Translations under genes and position numbers: made by a program | NCBI GenBank assembly: GCA_015488685.1 | Contig: WFNH01000021.1 | Location: 1 to 44,705 of the forward strand | Reading direction: 5' to 3' | Source of the DNA: Marinosulfonomonas sp. | GTDB lineage: Bacteria; Pseudomonadota; Alphaproteobacteria; Rhodobacterales; Rhodobacteraceae | Length of the DNA stretch: 44,705 nt | Part shown: positions 32,535 through 41,573 of the stretch, piece after piece | Layout of the letters: each line of letters starts with the position of its first letter | Position numbering within the stretch: the first letter of the stretch is position 1 | The notes under the pieces: generated by a model | Told to the model about the DNA's origin: nothing | Database searches by the model: none | The model's input: only the letters and a program-made list of their open reading frames with translations

Positions 32535-35324
32535 CTAATGTGCCTCGGCCCAGTTGGCCCCGACCCCTGCATCCACAATCAACGGCACGTCCAGTTTGAC
32601 GGCGGGCATTGGTGCGCCCTCCATCACATCACGTGCCACTTTGGTTACATCGTCCACCGCATCCTTATCCACCTCGAAGATCAGTTCATCGTGGACCTGC
32701 AACAGCATCTTGGCGGGCATACCATCAATCGCCGCAGGCATATGCACCATCGCGCGACGGATGATGTCGGCGGCCGACCCTTGTATTGGCGCATTGATCG
32801 CCGCGCGTTTGGCAAAACCGGCGCGCGGGCCTTTTGATCCCATCTCGGGCGTGTGGATTTTGCGGCCAAACAGGGTTTTCACATATTTATGCTCTTTGGC
32901 ATATTCCACCGTCGCGTCCATATAGGTGCGGATGCCGGGGAAGCGTTCAAAATAGCGGTCGATGAACCCCTGTGCCTCTTTGCGCGGAATACGCAGGTTA
33001 CGGGCCAGACCATAGCCCGAGATGCCATAGATCACCCCGAAATTGATCGCTTTGGCCTTGCGGCGGATGTCCGGTGTCATTTCGTCCATTGGCACGTTGA
33101 ACATCTCGCTTGCGGTCATCGCGTGAATGTCCAGCCCGTCGCGAAACGCCTGTTTCAGCGCTTCAATGTCGGCAATATGCGCCAGTATCCGCAACTCGAT
33201 CTGGCTGTAATCCAGCGACAGCAAAACCTTGCCCTCGTCCGCCACAAAGGCCTCGCGGATTTTGCGCCCTTCTTCGGTGCGCACCGGAATATTTTGCAGG
33301 TTCGGATCGGTCGAGGCCAGCCGCCCCGTATTCGCCCCCGCAATCACATAGGACGTATGCACGCGGCCTGTGTCGGGGTTTATGTGATCCTGAAGCGCGT
33401 CTGTATAGGTCGATTTCAACTTGCTAAGCTGGCGCCAATCCAGCACCCGTGCGGCCAGCTCGTTGCCCTCGGCGGCCAGATCCTCCAGCACATCGGCACC
33501 GGTGGCATAGGCGCCGGTCTTGCCCTTTTTGCCGCCCTCAAGGCCCATTTCATCAAACAGGATTTCACCCAGCTGTTTGGGCGACCCCACGTTAAACGAC
33601 CGCCCCGCCAATTCATGGATTTCAGCCTCGAGCGCCGCCATTTTCTGCGCAAAGTTGTTCGACATCCGGCTAAGAACATCGCGGTCCACCTTGATGCCAT
33701 ACATCTCCATCTGCGCCAAAACCGGCACCAGCGGGCGTTCCATGGTTTCGTAAACCGTGGTCACCTGCTCCACATGCAGGCGCGGCTTGAACGTCTGCCA
33801 CAGACGCAGGGTGATATCGGCATCCTCGGCGGCATAGGGGACGGCATCCGCCACCTTGACCTTGTCAAAGGTGATCGCGGATTTGCCTGTGCCCAGCAGC
33901 GGTTTGATCGGGATTGGCGTATGATCCAGATAGCGTTCCGAAAGGGCATCCATACCGTGATTGTGCAACCCCGCATGCAGGGCATAGGACAACAACATGG
34001 TGTCATCAATCGGGGCAACATCCACACCGACGCGGGCGAAAATCTTGGCATCGTATTTCATGTTCTGGCCGATTTTCAGGATGCTTTCATCCTCAAGCAT
34101 CGGCTTTAGCATGGTCAGCGCCACATCGAAATTCATCTGCCCCTCGGCCAGTGCGTCCGAAGCAAACAGATCATCCCCCGCACTTTCCTTGTGGCGCAGC
34201 GGGATGTAACAGGCCTCGCCGGCCTCGACACACAGCGAAATGCCGACCAGATCAACCCGCATAGTATCCAGCCCCGTGGTTTCGGTATCTACTGCCACAT
34301 AACCACGCTCGTAAATCCGCTCGATCCATTTGGTCAGGGCATCCACATCCTTGACCCATTCGTATTTTTCGGCATCAAACGGCGGGGCATCGGGGGCATC
34401 AATAGGGGCCGCCGCCACCTCTATCGCGGGCGGTTCAATCCCCATCTGCTCGGCGATCCGTTTGGTCAGCGTGCGAAATTCCATTTTTGCCAAAAACGAC
34501 ATCAGGGGTTCCGGCTCCGGCTCTTTCAATTCCAGATCATCCAGCGTGAAATCCAGATCCATATCGTCAACCAGCGTAACCAGTTGCTTTGAAAGGCGGA
34601 TCAGATCGGCGTTTTCGATCAGCGCCTGACGGCGTTTGGGTTGCTTGATTTCCTCGGCCCGTTCCAGCAGCGTTTCCAGATCACCATATTCGTTGATCAA
34701 CAGCGCCGCTGTTTTAATACCGATACCGGGCGCGCCGGGGATGTTGTCAACACTGTCCCCCGCCAGCGCCTGCACATCGACCACGCGTTCCGGCCCGACA
34801 CCGAATTTTTCGCGCACCCCGTCCACACCGATCCGCTTGTTCTTCATCGCATCCAGCATTTCAACGCCACCACCGACAAGCTGCATCAAATCCTTGTCCG
34901 AACTGATGATGGTGCAACGCCCACCCGCCGCGCGGGCCTGTTTGGACAGGGTGGCGATGATGTCGTCGGCCTCGAACCCCTCGACCTCGTGACAGGCGAT
35001 GTTAAAGGCGCGGGTGGCGTCGCGGGTCAGGGGGAACTGTGGCACCAGATCTTCGGGCGCGGGCGGGCGGTTGGCCTTGTATTTGTCGTAGATTTCGTTG
35101 CGAAACGTCTTGCCGGAGTAGTCGAAAATTACCGCGACATGGGTGGGTGCATCCGGCCCCTTGTTGGCCTCGACCTGCTTATACAGCATGTTGCAAAACC
35201 CCGCGACGGCACCAATCGGCAACCCGTCGGATTTGCGCGTAAGCGGAGGCAATGCGTGATAGGCGCGGAAAATAAAGGCCGAGCCGTCGATCAGATGCAG
35301 GTGGCAGCCTTTGCCAAAACTCAT
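32535..35324 (-). CDS. polA: DNA polymerase I
   Basis: 929 aa with all three activities. The 5'-3' exonuclease domain (about 1-290) shows LIDGSAFIFRAYHALPP, VEGFEADDIIATL and the helix-hairpin-helix LAGDSVDNIPGAPGIGIKTA. The proofreading domain has Exo I VAVDTETTGLD, Exo II IGQNMKYDAKIF and Exo III YAAEDADITL, so it should be active (unlike Taq). The polymerase domain has motif A LLSLDYSQIELRIL, motif B RRKAKAINFGVIYG and motif C QVHDELIFEV. ATG 35324 (MSFGKGCHLHL) is chosen for AAGGAG seven bases upstream; the frame to 35342 lacks a site. Single gene, convergent with hyi. Confidence 0.97.
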   Translation of the reverse strand: MSFGKGCHLHLIDGSAFIFRAYHALPPLTRKSDGLPIGAVAGFCNMLYKQVEANKGPDAPTHVAVIFDYSGKTFRNEIYDKYKANRPPAPEDLVPQFPLTRDATRAFNIACHEVEGFEADDIIATLSKQARAAGGRCTIISSDKDLMQLVGGGVEMLDAMKNKRIGVDGVREKFGVGPERVVDVQALAGDSVDNIPGAPGIGIKTAALLINEYGDLETLLERAEEIKQPKRRQALIENADLIRLSKQLVTLVDDMDLDFTLDDLELKEPEPEPLMSFLAKMEFRTLTKRIAEQMGIEPPAIEVAAAPIDAPDAPPFDAEKYEWVKDVDALTKWIERIYERGYVAVDTETTGLDTMRVDLVGISLCVEAGEACYIPLRHKESAGDDLFASDALAEGQMNFDVALTMLKPMLEDESILKIGQNMKYDAKIFARVGVDVAPIDDTMLLSYALHAGLHNHGMDALSERYLDHTPIPIKPLLGTGKSAITFDKVKVADAVPYAAEDADITLRLWQTFKPRLHVEQVTTVYETMERPLVPVLAQMEMYGIKVDRDVLSRMSNNFAQKMAALEAEIHELAGRSFNVGSPKQLGEILFDEMGLEGGKKGKTGAYATGADVLEDLAAEGNELAARVLDWRQLSKLKSTYTDALQDHINPDTGRVHTSYVIAGANTGRLASTDPNLQNIPVRTEEGRKIREAFVADEGKVLLSLDYSQIELRILAHIADIEALKQAFRDGLDIHAMTASEMFNVPMDEMTPDIRRKAKAINFGVIYGISGYGLARNLRIPRKEAQGFIDRYFERFPGIRTYMDATVEYAKEHKYVKTLFGRKIHTPEMGSKGPRAGFAKRAAINAPIQGSAADIIRRAMVHMPAAIDGMPAKMLLQVHDELIFEVDKDAVDDVTKVARDVMEGAPMPAVKLDVPLIVDAGVGANWAEAH

Positions 35325-35378
35325 GTCATTCTCCTTGGGCAAAGCGCCCGAACGGGAGCAATGCGGCCACCAACCGGC

Positions 35379-35555
35379 CTAGTCTTTTTTCACATAATCG
35401 CTATGGATGAATTTGGTATCGCAATAGGGGCACTCGACCCAGCCGTGCTCATCCGGAATTTGCAACCAGACCTTTGGGTGGCCATTCACCCCGCCACCAT
35501 CACAGGAAATACGGTATTTATCGACTATTACGGTTTCGGGGGCTTGGGTTGTCAT
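35379..35555 (-). CDS. CHCC-type zinc-finger protein
   Basis: 58 aa. The zinc ligands are Cys18, His26, Cys42 and Cys45 (ISCDGGG, GHPKVWLQI, ECPYCDTKF), the zf-CHCC pattern (the bacterial relatives of mitochondrial complex I accessory subunit NDUFS6). Length and the C-terminal FIHSDYVKKD fit. The ATG at 35555 (MTTQAPETVI) has GGAGCAACC upstream; longer frames are rejected. It follows polA's promoter side, 54 nt upstream of the polA start on the same strand, so it may be the first gene of a polA unit. Confidence 0.85.
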   Translation of the reverse strand: MTTQAPETVIVDKYRISCDGGGVNGHPKVWLQIPDEHGWVECPYCDTKFIHSDYVKKD

Positions 35556-35768
35556 GGTTGCTCCATTCGTCAAAGTGTTGGCGCCATGATAACGATCCAC
35601 AGCGCACGGACAAGGCGTCAATCGCGCCTTTTGCTACGCCCTGCAAATTTGTTAGACAAGTGCGCGAATTCAGCCTTTGCCATGGAAACGCGCAACCGTT
35701 GCCTTCGTTCCAGACGCGGGATAACAGTAGGGAACGCATTCTATTGTTTAAGTTATGAAAAGGCTACG

Positions 35769-36920
35769 ATGCCCCGATCCGAAAACAGCTCGGCTTATTT
35801 CAGCAAAACCCTGTTCTGGATCCTTGCTGCGCTGCCATTTGTATTTGTGATCCTGAAATTTGCCAGATGGGAAACATATGGCATCTTTGATTTCCACACA
35901 TTTCATCTGGCAGGGGTATTGGCAAACAACGGGCAAGCGCAATTGGTGTTTGACTGGGACAGCTTTGTCGCCCAGTTCGCGCCAACCTACGGCACGCCGG
36001 GCGCTTTTCCGTGGTTTTACCCGCCACTATTGCTGCCCTACAGTCAGGCCCTGGCCCTGTTTCAGGCCCCCGTTGCCTATGTGGTGTTCAACTTTATCGG
36101 CCTGACAGCCTATTACCTGACCATCCATTCCCTGTTTCGCGACAGGTTCCGCGAGATCATTATCCTTTCGGCCTTTCCGTTGCTGATCCCCATCGCTTTC
36201 GGCCACCCCACGGTATTCTTTCTGGTGTTTCTGCTGCTGGGGTATCACCTGTCAAAACGCCATCCTGTGTTGGCGTTGATTGCCCTGACGGTGGTTGCGA
36301 CGAAACCTCATGTCGGCGGGGTGATCCTGTTTTTGTATTTCCTCAAAACCCTGCCCAAATCGATATTGCCATCAATCATTATTGCCGCTGTTGCGATCCT
36401 GTCCACCAGCCTGTTTTATGGCAGCGATATATGGTTGCAGTTTTTGTCCCTGCTCAAATCCGCATCGGACAACCTGTTGGCGATGCAGCTTGAAAACCCG
36501 TACAGATCGTCCCTTTTTGTGGCGCTGGCCCCGTTCGGGGTTCCGGTCGCAATAAGATGGATTTTGCATTTTGCACTGCTGGCGGCGCTCTGCGGGCTGG
36601 GGGCCTATGCGTTTCGGGATGCCAAATCCGACAGGTTCTGGGTGGTCGCAGGGCTGGCTGCGTTCTTCACCAGCCCCTACATCGTCTTGTATGATTATAC
36701 CTTGTTGTTGCTGCCGCTGATACTGGTGATCAAACATGCCCGCACACAGGAAAATTGCCCATGGGTGGTGGCCGTATTGTTCCTTGAATCCATCCCGATG
36801 GTTCTGACCGTGCTACCGCCGGCCTATAAATTCAATTTCCTTGCGGTTTTGCTGTTTACCATCGCGGTTCTGCTGATCAAAATCAGATGCAGCACCCCGG
36901 CAGATTCACGCACCCCCTAA
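35769..36920 (+). CDS. GT87-like (DUF2029) membrane glycosyltransferase
   Basis: 383 aa, with about nine hydrophobic helices. The N-terminal part has FDFHTFHLAG with acidic residues in the first loop, then PWFYPPLLLPYSQALALF, both seen in GT-C type DUF2029 mannosyl/arabinosyltransferases that use polyprenyl-phosphate sugars. The ATG has AAAAGG seven bases upstream; a much longer open frame upstream is antisense to polA and spurious. GC drops to about 47% in one counted line. Its stop codon overlaps the HIT gene's stop tail to tail (CTAA at 36917-36920). The product is probably envelope polysaccharide or glycolipid; acceptor and sugar unknown. Confidence 0.78.
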   Translation: MPRSENSSAYFSKTLFWILAALPFVFVILKFARWETYGIFDFHTFHLAGVLANNGQAQLVFDWDSFVAQFAPTYGTPGAFPWFYPPLLLPYSQALALFQAPVAYVVFNFIGLTAYYLTIHSLFRDRFREIIILSAFPLLIPIAFGHPTVFFLVFLLLGYHLSKRHPVLALIALTVVATKPHVGGVILFLYFLKTLPKSILPSIIIAAVAILSTSLFYGSDIWLQFLSLLKSASDNLLAMQLENPYRSSLFVALAPFGVPVAIRWILHFALLAALCGLGAYAFRDAKSDRFWVVAGLAAFFTSPYIVLYDYTLLLLPLILVIKHARTQENCPWVVAVLFLESIPMVLTVLPPAYKFNFLAVLLFTIAVLLIKIRCSTPADSRTP

Positions 36921-37297
36921 GCGGGTTGCAACATCCGCCCCAAGGGACGGCCGCCCAGAATATGCACATGCAGATGCGGCACTTCCTGCACTGCGTCACG
37001 TCCTGCGTTGGCAATCAGACGATACCCGTCGCCCCCGTCGCCCGGCTCGATCCCCAACTGTTTGCACACAGCGCCAATGGTGCGGGTGTAATCAACAATC
37101 TCGGCGCCCGTGGCTTCGGCTGCAAAATGGTCAAAACAGACATAAGGCCCTTTGGGAATAACCAGCACATGATGCGGGGCCTGTTCGCTGATGTCATGAA
37201 AGGCCAGCGTGTGTTCGGTCTCCATCACCTTGCCACAGGGGATTTCCCCGCGCAGGATTTTGGCGAAAATATTCTGGTCGTCATAGGCATAGGGCAT
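36917..37297 (-). CDS. HIT family protein (HINT-like)
   Basis: 126 aa. The histidine triad PHLHVHILGG (His108, His110, His112) and IFAKILRGEIPCGKV with HHVLVIPKG identify a HINT/HIT nucleotide hydrolase of the purine-phosphoramidate type. The ATG at 37297 has AAGGA seven bases upstream; the longer frame to 37357 would overlap the preceding gene. It starts 10 nt after the GT14 gene stop, so the two are probably co-transcribed, although no functional tie is known. Tail-to-tail overlap with the GT87-like gene. Confidence 0.92.
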   Translation of the reverse strand: MPYAYDDQNIFAKILRGEIPCGKVMETEHTLAFHDISEQAPHHVLVIPKGPYVCFDHFAAEATGAEIVDYTRTIGAVCKQLGIEPGDGGDGYRLIANAGRDAVQEVPHLHVHILGGRPLGRMLQPA

Positions 37298-37307
37298 CGG
37301 GCAATCC

Positions 37308-38885
37308 TTAGTCGGTGAACAGGTGGTTGGTCTCGGCGATCTGTCGCGCCTTATCATCCGCTATGTCAAGGAACCCTGCAATAGGCGGGGTGTTTTCATC
37401 GACCGAGTTCTTCTCGCGGATCATGGAATGATGCTCGAACCCTGCCTCGCGGATCTGTTCGCTTTCGAATACCACATCCTGACGGATGGTCGGCAACAGT
37501 TTGGCAATGGTTTCGGGCGGTGTTTTTTCACCCGCCAACCCGACCCGTTTGGCATGGCCGATCAGATAATTATCGCTAAAATTACACTCGATTTCCAGCA
37601 ACCTGATATTCGAGCCACCTGTCTGGAAATCCTTCAACAGATCGACGTTATTGGGGTCCAGACAAATCAGCATCCGGTTGGTGTTGTAATAATCAAACAG
37701 CATCCGCGTCAGCGCCCTGCGGTGGCGGGTGCGTTTGGCCAGTGTTGACTGGATCCCCCCCAGATCAGGCAACGCGGTGGACTCTTCGTCAAACAGATAT
37801 TCGATCACGGGTAAATCCGTGACCTGCCGCACCGTTTCCACCAGTCGCTTGGCCACATGCCATTTCTTGCACAACACGATCAACAATTCACGGTCACGCC
37901 CAATTGTGCTTTCGGCCTCCCAGAACCGCGGGGCAAAGCGGCGGCCCACGCGACCACGGTTGGTCAGGAATTTATACAGCCGCTGGCCTTCGTTCGAAAT
38001 CTGGAAATCCGTCTTTTCGCTGGCATAAAGATCCCCCAGCTTGCGCTTCAGCTCATGCGCCTCGGGGCTGATCTTGCGGGCAAACAGGAAATTCTGGCCC
38101 AGCAACAAATCGTAATGGTCGTTATAGAACGTCGCCGGCATGCCGTAATCGGAAAACACCAGAAATGTCAGGGTGCGCGCCTTGATCTCGTTTTCAGGCA
38201 CCAGATGGCGCACAAGGGTCTGGAAAAAGGTTTCATCCGGAATCCAAGTGGTGCGAAAAAACCGCATCACATCCTTGCGCTTGCGGGTGAAGTCCAGGAT
38301 CCACTCGATCGTGCGGCGGCGCAGGCACCACCATTGGCTGCCGATCATGATCTGCAAATCGGCGGGAATTTCACGGGTCAGGCCCAGCTTTTCCTGCAAC
38401 TTGAAAGACCCGTAAAACCGCTTTGGCTGGGTGCGTTCGTTAAAGAAGTGGCGATAAATCAGACGCTCTTCTTTCCAGCCTGTTTTGATCCAGTTGCTTT
38501 CGAAGTAATCAAAGCTTTCGATGTAGTCCACATCGTCATTGTCCAGAAAATCATGCACATAGCTGGCCGATTTGATCGGCATGCAATCCCCCGACAACAT
38601 GTAGAAATGAGTCGCCCGCGGGAATGCGTCAACCGCCGCTTCGACCGCGTTCAAGGTGGCCTGCACCAGTGACCACGCCCCCCAGCCGCATTTGATCCGC
38701 TTTTTGGCAAAGGTCACATTGGGGTTGTCGCCCAACGCCTCCTTTATCATCTCGAAACTGGCCGGATTCGCCCGCGCATCAAAGTGGATTGCCATAAAAT
38801 CGCCGGCCGCAGTTAACCGTTCGGCCTGCTTTATGATCGCATCCGGGTCTTTGTGACATAAAAGAATAAAGGCAATTTTTGCCAT
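37308..38885 (-). CDS. GT14 beta-1,6-N-acetylglucosaminyltransferase-like protein with DUF5928-type C-terminus
   Basis: 525 aa. The first 300 residues match core-2/I-branching GT14 enzymes: IAFILLCHKDPDAI at the start, MAIHFDARANP, GWGAWSLVQATLNAV, FYMLSGDCMPIKS, IGSQWWCLRRRTIEWIL and WIPDETFFQTL. The C-terminal 220 residues are a second domain not in animal GT14 enzymes, with ELLIVLCKKWHVAKRLVE, IEYLFDEESTALPD and LICLDPNNVDLL; I recall such a DUF5928 segment in Rhodobacteraceae homologues. It probably builds a branched envelope or secreted glycan. Divergent from a sulfotransferase gene 140 nt away, the probable partner. Confidence 0.82.
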   Translation of the reverse strand: MAKIAFILLCHKDPDAIIKQAERLTAAGDFMAIHFDARANPASFEMIKEALGDNPNVTFAKKRIKCGWGAWSLVQATLNAVEAAVDAFPRATHFYMLSGDCMPIKSASYVHDFLDNDDVDYIESFDYFESNWIKTGWKEERLIYRHFFNERTQPKRFYGSFKLQEKLGLTREIPADLQIMIGSQWWCLRRRTIEWILDFTRKRKDVMRFFRTTWIPDETFFQTLVRHLVPENEIKARTLTFLVFSDYGMPATFYNDHYDLLLGQNFLFARKISPEAHELKRKLGDLYASEKTDFQISNEGQRLYKFLTNRGRVGRRFAPRFWEAESTIGRDRELLIVLCKKWHVAKRLVETVRQVTDLPVIEYLFDEESTALPDLGGIQSTLAKRTRHRRALTRMLFDYYNTNRMLICLDPNNVDLLKDFQTGGSNIRLLEIECNFSDNYLIGHAKRVGLAGEKTPPETIAKLLPTIRQDVVFESEQIREAGFEHHSMIREKNSVDENTPPIAGFLDIADDKARQIAETNHLFTD

Positions 38886-39025
38886 TTGTTGAACCGCAAC
38901 CCCGAAAAACCGCTTATCGTCCCTAAATAACGCGAATGGACGTTGAATATACAGCGTTTATTTGCTTTTTTAGGCGCAATTGTCCTTGGGTCACATTTTG
39001 CGGCGCGACAAATAATTAAAGGCGA

Positions 39026-39859
39026 GTGAATATTATGGGTTTTCCCGGAGTCTGGATGACAGAAAGCGAAAGTGTCGTTTATCGTGTTGTCCCCAAATGT
39101 GCCTGCTCGACCATCGGGCAAATCATGTATTATTCGGACCACGGGGAATTCTTCGATGGTGACATTCACGACGCCAAAAGCAAAATCCACAAATGGGGGA
39201 TCGAGGACAGCCAGCCGGTGATCGAGGCGAATGTGCTGAATCACAAATCACCCGCCTTTACCTGCGTGCGCAATCCTTACGGACGGATTCTCAGTTCGTT
39301 CTTTGATAAAATCTGCGGCATCCAGCGCAACGGCAAACGCTATCGCGGCAAACTGGTGCCGCTGCTGATCCAGAAATACGGGATCGAAGTGGGGGATCCG
39401 GAAACGGGGTTTGAATTTGACCAGATCAAATCGTTCCGCCGGTTTTTGCTGTTTGCCCGCGACACCATCCGCTGGCGCCGCCCGATGGACCCCGATATCC
39501 ATTGGTCGGCCATGTCGGGCCATGTTTCCACCTTCATCATGAACGGCGGGCGGTATGACCATATTTTTCCCGTCGAAACCTTTGACGACGGGATGCAAAA
39601 GGTGCTGGATTCAATCGAGACCCGACACCCCGTCAACCTGACCGAAATTCCGCGGTTCAATGAATCCGAAGGCCACGGCCCCAAACGCGCCCACCCGATC
39701 GCCGATTATTTCGACGATCTGTCGCTGCATCTGGTCTATGAAATCTACAAACGCGATTTCAACCTGTTCAAATACGACGTGCATGACCCGAACAACAAAA
39801 TGCCCACCGGCGAAATTGACCTGGACGAAATCCACGCCAAACTGGGGCCAAAGGGCTAG
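39026..39859 (+). CDS. Sulfotransferase family 2 protein
   Basis: 277 aa from the GTG at 39026 (an ATG at 39035, MGFPGVW, is an alternative; AAAGGCGAG lies just upstream). The PAPS-binding 5' loop is VVPKCACSTIG (Lys24, Ser28, Thr29) and the 3'-phosphate site is CVRNPYGRILSSF (Arg82), as in Sulfotransfer_2 enzymes that sulfate glycans. No membrane helix is present. Divergent from the GT14 gene; the pair suggests a sulfated branched surface glycan. Its TAG stop coincides with the stop of the convergent kinase gene in a shared CTAG. Confidence 0.85.
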   Translation: MNIMGFPGVWMTESESVVYRVVPKCACSTIGQIMYYSDHGEFFDGDIHDAKSKIHKWGIEDSQPVIEANVLNHKSPAFTCVRNPYGRILSSFFDKICGIQRNGKRYRGKLVPLLIQKYGIEVGDPETGFEFDQIKSFRRFLLFARDTIRWRRPMDPDIHWSAMSGHVSTFIMNGGRYDHIFPVETFDDGMQKVLDSIETRHPVNLTEIPRFNESEGHGPKRAHPIADYFDDLSLHLVYEIYKRDFNLFKYDVHDPNNKMPTGEIDLDEIHAKLGPKG

Positions 39860-40854
39860 GAAATCAGCCCCTTGGCCTTGAACACTTCGGTCAGGTCCAC
39901 TTCGGTGCGTGCACCAATATGGCTGATCACCTCGGACGCTGCGATGCACCCCATGTTGCCGCAAGCCTTCAGGTCATGACCATTCACCAGCCCCCACAGA
40001 AAAGCCCCCGCAAACAGATCACCTGCTCCGGTGGCATCGACGATGTCGGTCGGCACGGCCGGTGCGTGCCAGCGTTGCCCGCCTGACAGGATATGCGCGC
40101 CGTTTTCGGAATCGGTGCAAGCGACGATTTCCACTTCGGCGGCGGCCTGTTCCAGTGCTGCGTCAAAATCTTCGGTCTGGTACATCGACAGCATCTCGGC
40201 GCGGTTGCAGAACAACAAATCCACATCCGACTTGATCATTTCGCGGAACGCATCGCGGTGGCGTTCAACGCAAAACGGATCCGATAGCGTCAAAGACACC
40301 TTGCCACCTGCCGCCTTGCAGGCCTTGTTCGCCTTGGCGAATGCTTCGTGGCTGTCCGGCCCGTCAAAACGGTATCCTTCCAGATAAATCCACTCCGCCT
40401 GTGCCATTTGGGATTCATCAATATCGGATGGCTCCAGAAATTCGGTCACGCCCAGATAGGTGTTCATCGACCGTTCGCCACAGGGTGATACGATCACAAT
40501 GCAGCGGCCCGTTTCCTGCGGCGCATCCTTGGCGGCAAAGGCGGTTTCGTAATCCACCCCTTGCGAGCGCAGATCATGGGCAAAAATGCCACCCAACTGA
40601 TCATCCTTGACCTTGCCGACATAGGCCGTCCGCGCACCCAGATGGGCAACACCGGCGATGGTGTTGGCGGCCGAGCCACCGGAAATTTCCGTCGCGGGGC
40701 CGATCTTGCCATACAGTTCAACCGCGCGGTCCATGTCGATCAACTGCATGATCCCCTTTTCAATGCCGTTATCGAACAGAAAACTGTCCTCGGCATGGGC
40801 AAGCACATCCACCATCGCGTTACCGATGCCGACAATCTGGTATTTCTTGGTCAT
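39856..40854 (-). CDS. PfkB-family kinase, probable adenosine kinase
   Basis: 332 aa. Ribokinase-fold signatures: GIGNAMVDVLAHAED at the N-terminus, ISGGSAANTIAGVAHLG (substrate/first PfkB motif), and the second PfkB motif DATGAGDLFAGAFLWG with catalytic Asp279. The length and the N-terminal pattern fit the alphaproteobacterial adenosine kinases, which make AMP from adenosine; ribokinase or another sugar kinase is the alternative. It overlaps nth by 4 nt (ATGA), with GAGGA upstream inside nth. If adenosine kinase, its product AMP is the substrate of amn in this window. Confidence 0.85.
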   Translation of the reverse strand: MTKKYQIVGIGNAMVDVLAHAEDSFLFDNGIEKGIMQLIDMDRAVELYGKIGPATEISGGSAANTIAGVAHLGARTAYVGKVKDDQLGGIFAHDLRSQGVDYETAFAAKDAPQETGRCIVIVSPCGERSMNTYLGVTEFLEPSDIDESQMAQAEWIYLEGYRFDGPDSHEAFAKANKACKAAGGKVSLTLSDPFCVERHRDAFREMIKSDVDLLFCNRAEMLSMYQTEDFDAALEQAAAEVEIVACTDSENGAHILSGGQRWHAPAVPTDIVDATGAGDLFAGAFLWGLVNGHDLKACGNMGCIAASEVISHIGARTEVDLTEVFKAKGLIS

Positions 40855-41495
40855 AGGGTCTTTTCCTCAAAGGGGCAGAGATCACGAATTATACAATTGG
40901 CACACACTGGTTTGCGCGCCTTGCACACATAGCGGCCATGCAGGATCAGCCAGTGGTGCGCGTGTAGCTGATACTCGGCCGGTACATTGTCTTCAATAGC
41001 GCGTTCTACCGCATCCACATCTTTTCCAGGCGCAATACCGGTGCGGTTGCCAAGCCGGAAGATATGAGTGTCCACCGCCTGCGTTGGCATATGGAACCAC
41101 ATGTTCAAAACCACATTGGCGGTTTTGCGGCCCACGCCGGGCAGGCTCATCAATGCGGCGCGGGAACTGGGAATTTCGCCGTCGAATTCATCGACCAGTA
41201 ACTGGCTCATCTTGATGACGTTCTTGGCCTTTTGCCGAAACAGCCCGATGGTTTTGATGTGTTCGGTCAGACCATCCAACCCCAGCGCCAGCATCTTTTG
41301 CGGCGTGTCCGCGATTTTGAACAAATCGCGCGTGGCTTTGTTTACACCGGCATCGGTTGCCTGCGCCGAAAGGGCCACCGCAACGGTCAGGGTATAGGCG
41401 TTGGTGTGGTGCAATTCGCCCTTGGGTTCCGGCTCCAGTTCATGGAACCGGCGGAACACTTCTTTAATGGTCTGGTATTTCATCTGTTTGGCCAT
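40851..41495 (-). CDS. nth: Endonuclease III
   Basis: 214 aa DNA glycosylase/AP lyase of base-excision repair for oxidised pyrimidines. The helix-hairpin-helix LPGVGRKTANVVL carries catalytic Lys124; Asp142 is in VDTHIFRLGNRTG. The 4Fe-4S cluster ligands are Cys191, 198, 201 and 207 (CKARKPVCANCIIRDLC, spacing 6-2-5). All key residues are present. The start at 41495 (MAKQMKYQTI) could also be the ATG at 41483. First gene of a two-gene unit with the kinase; divergent from the AraC-methyltransferase fusion, another DNA repair gene. Confidence 0.96.
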   Translation of the reverse strand: MAKQMKYQTIKEVFRRFHELEPEPKGELHHTNAYTLTVAVALSAQATDAGVNKATRDLFKIADTPQKMLALGLDGLTEHIKTIGLFRQKAKNVIKMSQLLVDEFDGEIPSSRAALMSLPGVGRKTANVVLNMWFHMPTQAVDTHIFRLGNRTGIAPGKDVDAVERAIEDNVPAEYQLHAHHWLILHGRYVCKARKPVCANCIIRDLCPFEEKTL

Positions 41496-41573
41496 GCCGG
41501 TGGTATGCCCTCTGTTTGGAAGATGCGCAAGAAACGGATCGACCTACGCGCCGCGATGCGCCATCTTTGCATC

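Noticed and set aside
32853-34109. 418-codon open frame on the plus strand opposite polA
   Set aside because: polA carries all motifs in the other strand; the frame has no start signal.
34641-35768. Long upstream extension of the GT87-like gene reading through the polA region (would give 759 aa)
   Set aside because: The added part is antisense to polA; the ATG at 35769 has a good AAAAGG site and a hydrophobic first helix.
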